The notes beneath the pieces are model-generated. The model was not told where the DNA came from. It saw only the letters and a program-made list of their open reading frames with translations, and did not search any database. A stretch of 64,000 bases of DNA from Nemertoderma westbladi (Eukaryota; Xenacoelomorpha; Nemertodermatida; Nemertodermatidae), in the NCBI GenBank assembly GCA_032718475.1, contig JAUCBJ010006587.1:1-64000 (forward strand), given 5' to 3'. Positions 60,440-64,000 of this stretch are shown piece by piece (the stretch's first letter is position 1; each line of letters opens with the position of its first letter). A program made the position numbers and the translations under genes.

Positions 60440-63230
60440 AGTGTATTGTATAGCTGAGTAAGCTCCAACCAAGCACAGAGTGAGCACCAACCAACCACTG
60501 AGTAAGCACCAACCAACAACTTAGTAATCAATCACCAACCAACCACTTAGTAAGCACCAATCAACCACTGAGTAATCACCAACCAACCTCTGCATAAGCA
60601 CCAACCAACCACTGAATAAACACTAACCAACCACAGAGTGAGCACCAACCAACCACTGAGTAATCACCAACCAACCACTTAGTAAGCACCAACCAACCAT
60701 TTAGTAAGCACCAATCAACCACTGAGTAATCACCAACCAACCACTGCATAAGCACCAACCAACCACTGAATAAACACTAACCAACCACAGAGTGAGCACC
60801 AACCAACCACTGAGTAATCACCAACCAACCACTTAGTAAGCACCAACCAACCACTTAGTAAGCACCAATCAACCACTGAGTAATTACCAACCAACCACTG
60901 CATAAGCACCAACCAACCACTGAATAAACACTAACCAACCACAGAGTGAGCACCAACCAACCACTGAGTAATCACCAACCAACCACTTAGTAAGCACCAA
61001 CCAACCACTGAATAAGCACCAACCAACAACTTAGTAATCAATCACCAACCAACCACTTAGTAAGCACCAATCAACCACTGAGTAATCAATCACCAACCAA
61101 CCACTTAGTAAGCACCAATCAACCACTGAGTAATCACCAACCAACCACTGCATAAGCACCAACCAACCACTGAATAAACACTAACCAACCACAGAGTGAG
61201 CACCAATCAACCACTGAGTAATCAATCACCAACCAACCACTTAGTAAGCACCAATCAACCACTGAGTAATCACCAACCAACCACTGCATAAGCACCAACC
61301 AACCACTGAATAAACACTAACCAACCACAGAGTGAGCACCAACCAACCACTGAGTAAGCACCAACCAACAACTTAGTAATCAATCACCAACCAACCACTT
61401 AGTAAGCACCAATCAACCACTGAGTAATCACCAACCAACCACTGCATAAGCACCAACCAACCACTGAATAAACACTAACCAACCACAGAGTGAGCACCAA
61501 CCAACCACTGAGTAAGCACCAACCAACAACTTAGTAATCAATCACCAACCAACCACTTAGTAAGCACCAATCAACCACTGAGTAATCACCAACCAACCAC
61601 TGCATAAGCACCAACCAACCACTGAATAAACACTAACCAACCACAGAGTGAGCACCAACCAACCACTGAGTAATCACCAACCAACCACTTAGTAAGCACC
61701 AACCAACCACTTAGTAAGCACCAATCAACCACTGAGTAATCACCAACCAACCACTGCATAAGCACCAACCAACCACTGAATAAACACTAACCAACCACAG
61801 AGTGAGCACCAACCAACCACTGAGTAATCACCAACCAACCACTTAGTAAGCACCAACCAACCACTGAATAAACACTAACCAACTACAGAGTGAGCACCAA
61901 TCAACCACTTAGTAAGCACCAACCAACCACTGAGTAATCACCAACCAACCACTGCATAAGCACCAACCAACCACAGAGTGAGCACCAACAGCCAACCACT
62001 TAGTACGAACCAACCAACCACTGAATAAACATTAACCAACCACAGAGTGAGCACCAATCAACCACTTAGTAAGCACCAACCAACCACTGAGTAAGAACCA
62101 ACCAACCACTTAGTAAGCACCAACCAACCACTGAATAAACACCAACCAACCACAGAGTGAGCACCAACAACCAACCACTTAGTACGAACCAACCAACCAC
62201 TGAATAAACATTAACCAACCACAGAGTGAGCACCAATCAACCACTTAGTAAGCACCAACCAACCACTGAGTAAGAACCAACCAACCACTTAGTAAGCACC
62301 AACCAACCACTGAATAAACACCAACAAACCACTTAGTAAGCACCAACCAACCGCTTAGTAAGCACCAACAACCAACCACTTAGTACGAACCAACCAACCA
62401 CTGAATAAACACTAACCAACCACAGAGTGAGCACCAATCAACCACTTAGTAACCACCAACCAACCACTGAGTAAGAACCAACCAACCACTTAGTAAGCAC
62501 CACCCAACCACTGAATAAACACTAACCAACCACAGAGTGAGCACCAATCAACCACTTAGTAACCACCAACCAACCACTGAGTAAGAACCAACCAACCACT
62601 TAGTAAGCACCAACCAACCACTGAATAAACACCAACCAACCACAGAGTGAGCACCAACCAACCACTTAGTAAGCACCAACAACCACTGCATAAGCACCAA
62701 CCAACCACTGAATAAACACCAACCAACCACAGAGTGAGCACCAACCAACCACTGAGTAAGAACCAACCAACCACTGAGTAAGAACCAACCAACCACTTAG
62801 TAAGCACCAACCAACCACTGAATAAACACCAACCAACCACAGAGTGAGCACCAACCAACCACTTAGTACGAACCAACCAACCACTGAGTAATCACCAACC
62901 AACCACTGCATAAGCACCAACCAACCACTGAATAAACACCAACCAACCACAGAGTGAGCACCAACAACCAACCACTTAGTACGAACCAACCAACCACTGA
63001 ATAAACACTAACCAACCACAGAGTAAGCACCAACCAACAACTTAGTAAGCACCAACCAACCACAAATTGAGCACCAACCAACCACTGAGTAAGAACCAAC
63101 CAACCACAGAGTAAGCACCAACCAACCACAGAGTGAGCACCAACCGACCACCAGGTAAGCACCAACCAGCCATTGAGTAAGCACCATCCGAACTATTGAG
63201 TACACAATAACCACACTACTAACACCAACC
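60440..63230. repeat. 22-bp AACCAACCAC satellite, about 125 copies
   Basis: Units of about 22 bp: CACCAACCAACCACTGAGTA, with endings such as CTTAGTAAG, CTGCATAAG, CTGAATAAA and CAGAGTGAG. These unit types follow each other in a set order, forming higher-order blocks of about 130-250 bp (TGCATAAG, then TGAATAAACACTAACC, then CAGAGTGAG, then GAGTAATC). The second half has a different order and shows ACCAACAACC and GTACGAACC variants. Open frames on the minus strand (repeats of GWCLL-type text) are by-products. Confidence 0.96.
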
Positions 63231-64000
63231 TGTGCATATATTTGCTTGTGTGGCGCCAACTGAACCCAGTAACGGCTCTGGGGTGGGCTATGTAGACGAA
63301 GCTGTAATGGGAGGCGTGTATACGGGGGCTGGCGGTCTGTCTGTCTGCGGTCGGGTGTGTCTGGGACGGGGTTCGGTACCAGACCTTAACGAGTCTATCA
63401 GAACGACCTAGAAGGAGATGAATCGAAGCTATTATGGCTCAGTCATAATAAAAGATACTATAGGAGAGGTTATATATTCCATCAGTAAATAATAACAAAT
63501 ACAATTTAAAATAAGGAAATTTAAAAAGCGCGAGTAACGAGGACTACTGGTGTCTCGGTAACGATAATCCAGACAACAGGGAGTAACTGAACGCAAATCC
63601 CGTCTCCGCGAATTAAATTATCGCATCAATGTTAAATTACCAACTTAAGGAAAGGAGCAGGTTACACTGGCACGTTATTCTAACTAAAACAATAAACGAA
63701 AGTGAATAGTTACAATTATATTTTTAGAAGTAGTCAGCTGTTATTTAAGTCGATTTTCCCCTGGAGTGTAAAAGGATGAATTTTGATTGCGTCGAAAGAA
63801 ATAATTATATGTTGTACAAGGAAGTGTGGAGGATGACGATTTGTAAGTTGTAGTTTGATAATTTGAGCAAAGGGGAACAATTTTTTCAAAAGATTATAGT
63901 TTCATAACAAAGTGTAATAGTAAAACAAGTTTCTCGGAGTTATGAACTGTAACTAACAAAATGCATAACAAGAAAACACTAAAAATAACTAACAAGAAAT
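63231..64000. other. Window edge, no gene recognised
   Basis: A GC-richer patch at 63250-63420 then AT-rich sequence. At 63652-63702 AGGAGCAGGTTA and AAACAATAAACGAAAGT repeat text found inside the small foldback element near 10131-10195, so part of a dispersed repeat is present. No coding signal. Confidence 0.5.

Noticed and set aside
60440-63230. Minus-strand frames rich in Trp, Gly and Leu that resemble membrane proteins
   Set aside because: They are translations of the 22-bp satellite in three rotating phases, with no conserved domain.

Overview
This window looks like nuclear DNA of an invertebrate animal. The evidence is spliced animal genes with GT/AG introns, BEL/Pao-type LTR retroelements, LINE-type non-LTR retroelements with short target-site duplications, and a very heavy load of minisatellites (by eye about a third of the window). 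The phylum cannot be fixed from the sequence alone. Nothing looks bacterial, and there is no CRISPR array, operon or rRNA.

Host genes. (1) 5425-7083, minus: a FAM177-family protein with a long repeat-rich tail. (2) 8374-8825, plus: the last exon of a tail-anchored protein, best matched to the ER ubiquitin-conjugating enzyme UBE2J1. (3) 21237-32297, minus: five exons of an AHCYL/IRBIT-like S-adenosylhomocysteine-hydrolase paralogue, covering its C-terminal two thirds; more 5' exons were not found. (4) 42514-44041, plus: a two-exon Ly6/three-finger protein with signal peptide, ten cysteines and a GPI-type tail. (5) 44975-45178, plus: a possible 67-residue single-pass membrane protein.

Layout. 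1-2890 is a decayed BEL/Pao pol 3' half with its repetitive 3' region. 4664-5115 is a LINE 3' fragment. 10081-12775 holds a small foldback element and rearranged LINE pieces. 12776-16560 is AT-rich, with a tRNA-like head. 16564-21067 is an inverted-repeat-bounded element carrying a 24-bp minisatellite, followed by an exact-looking 1,690-bp tandem duplication. 21237-32297 is the AHCYL gene. Its 6.9-kb third intron is a three-level nest: LINE B inside LINE A inside a 21-bp minisatellite. 32438-36200 is a 43-bp satellite of about 87 copies. 36201-39944 is an internally deleted BEL/Pao copy with gag zinc knuckle, two internal minisatellites and a 3' LTR. 40833-41283 is another LINE A 3' end. 41974-42448 is a compact copy of the inverted-repeat element, ending 65 bp before the Ly6 start codon. 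45945-47340 is a 41-bp array. 49411-57115 is a 39-bp array of about 180 copies. 57500-60175 is a 2.7-kb element with terminal inverted repeats and a TGGT duplication; it contains a minisatellite and a nested foldback element. 60440-63230 is a 22-bp array.

The genes do not form a pathway. The window is mainly a record of mobile-element nesting and tandem-repeat growth around a few unrelated conserved genes. The strongest leads are the two inverted-repeat element families (16564-18336 with 41974-42448, and 57500-60175), the nested retroelement intron, and the higher-order structure of the arrays.
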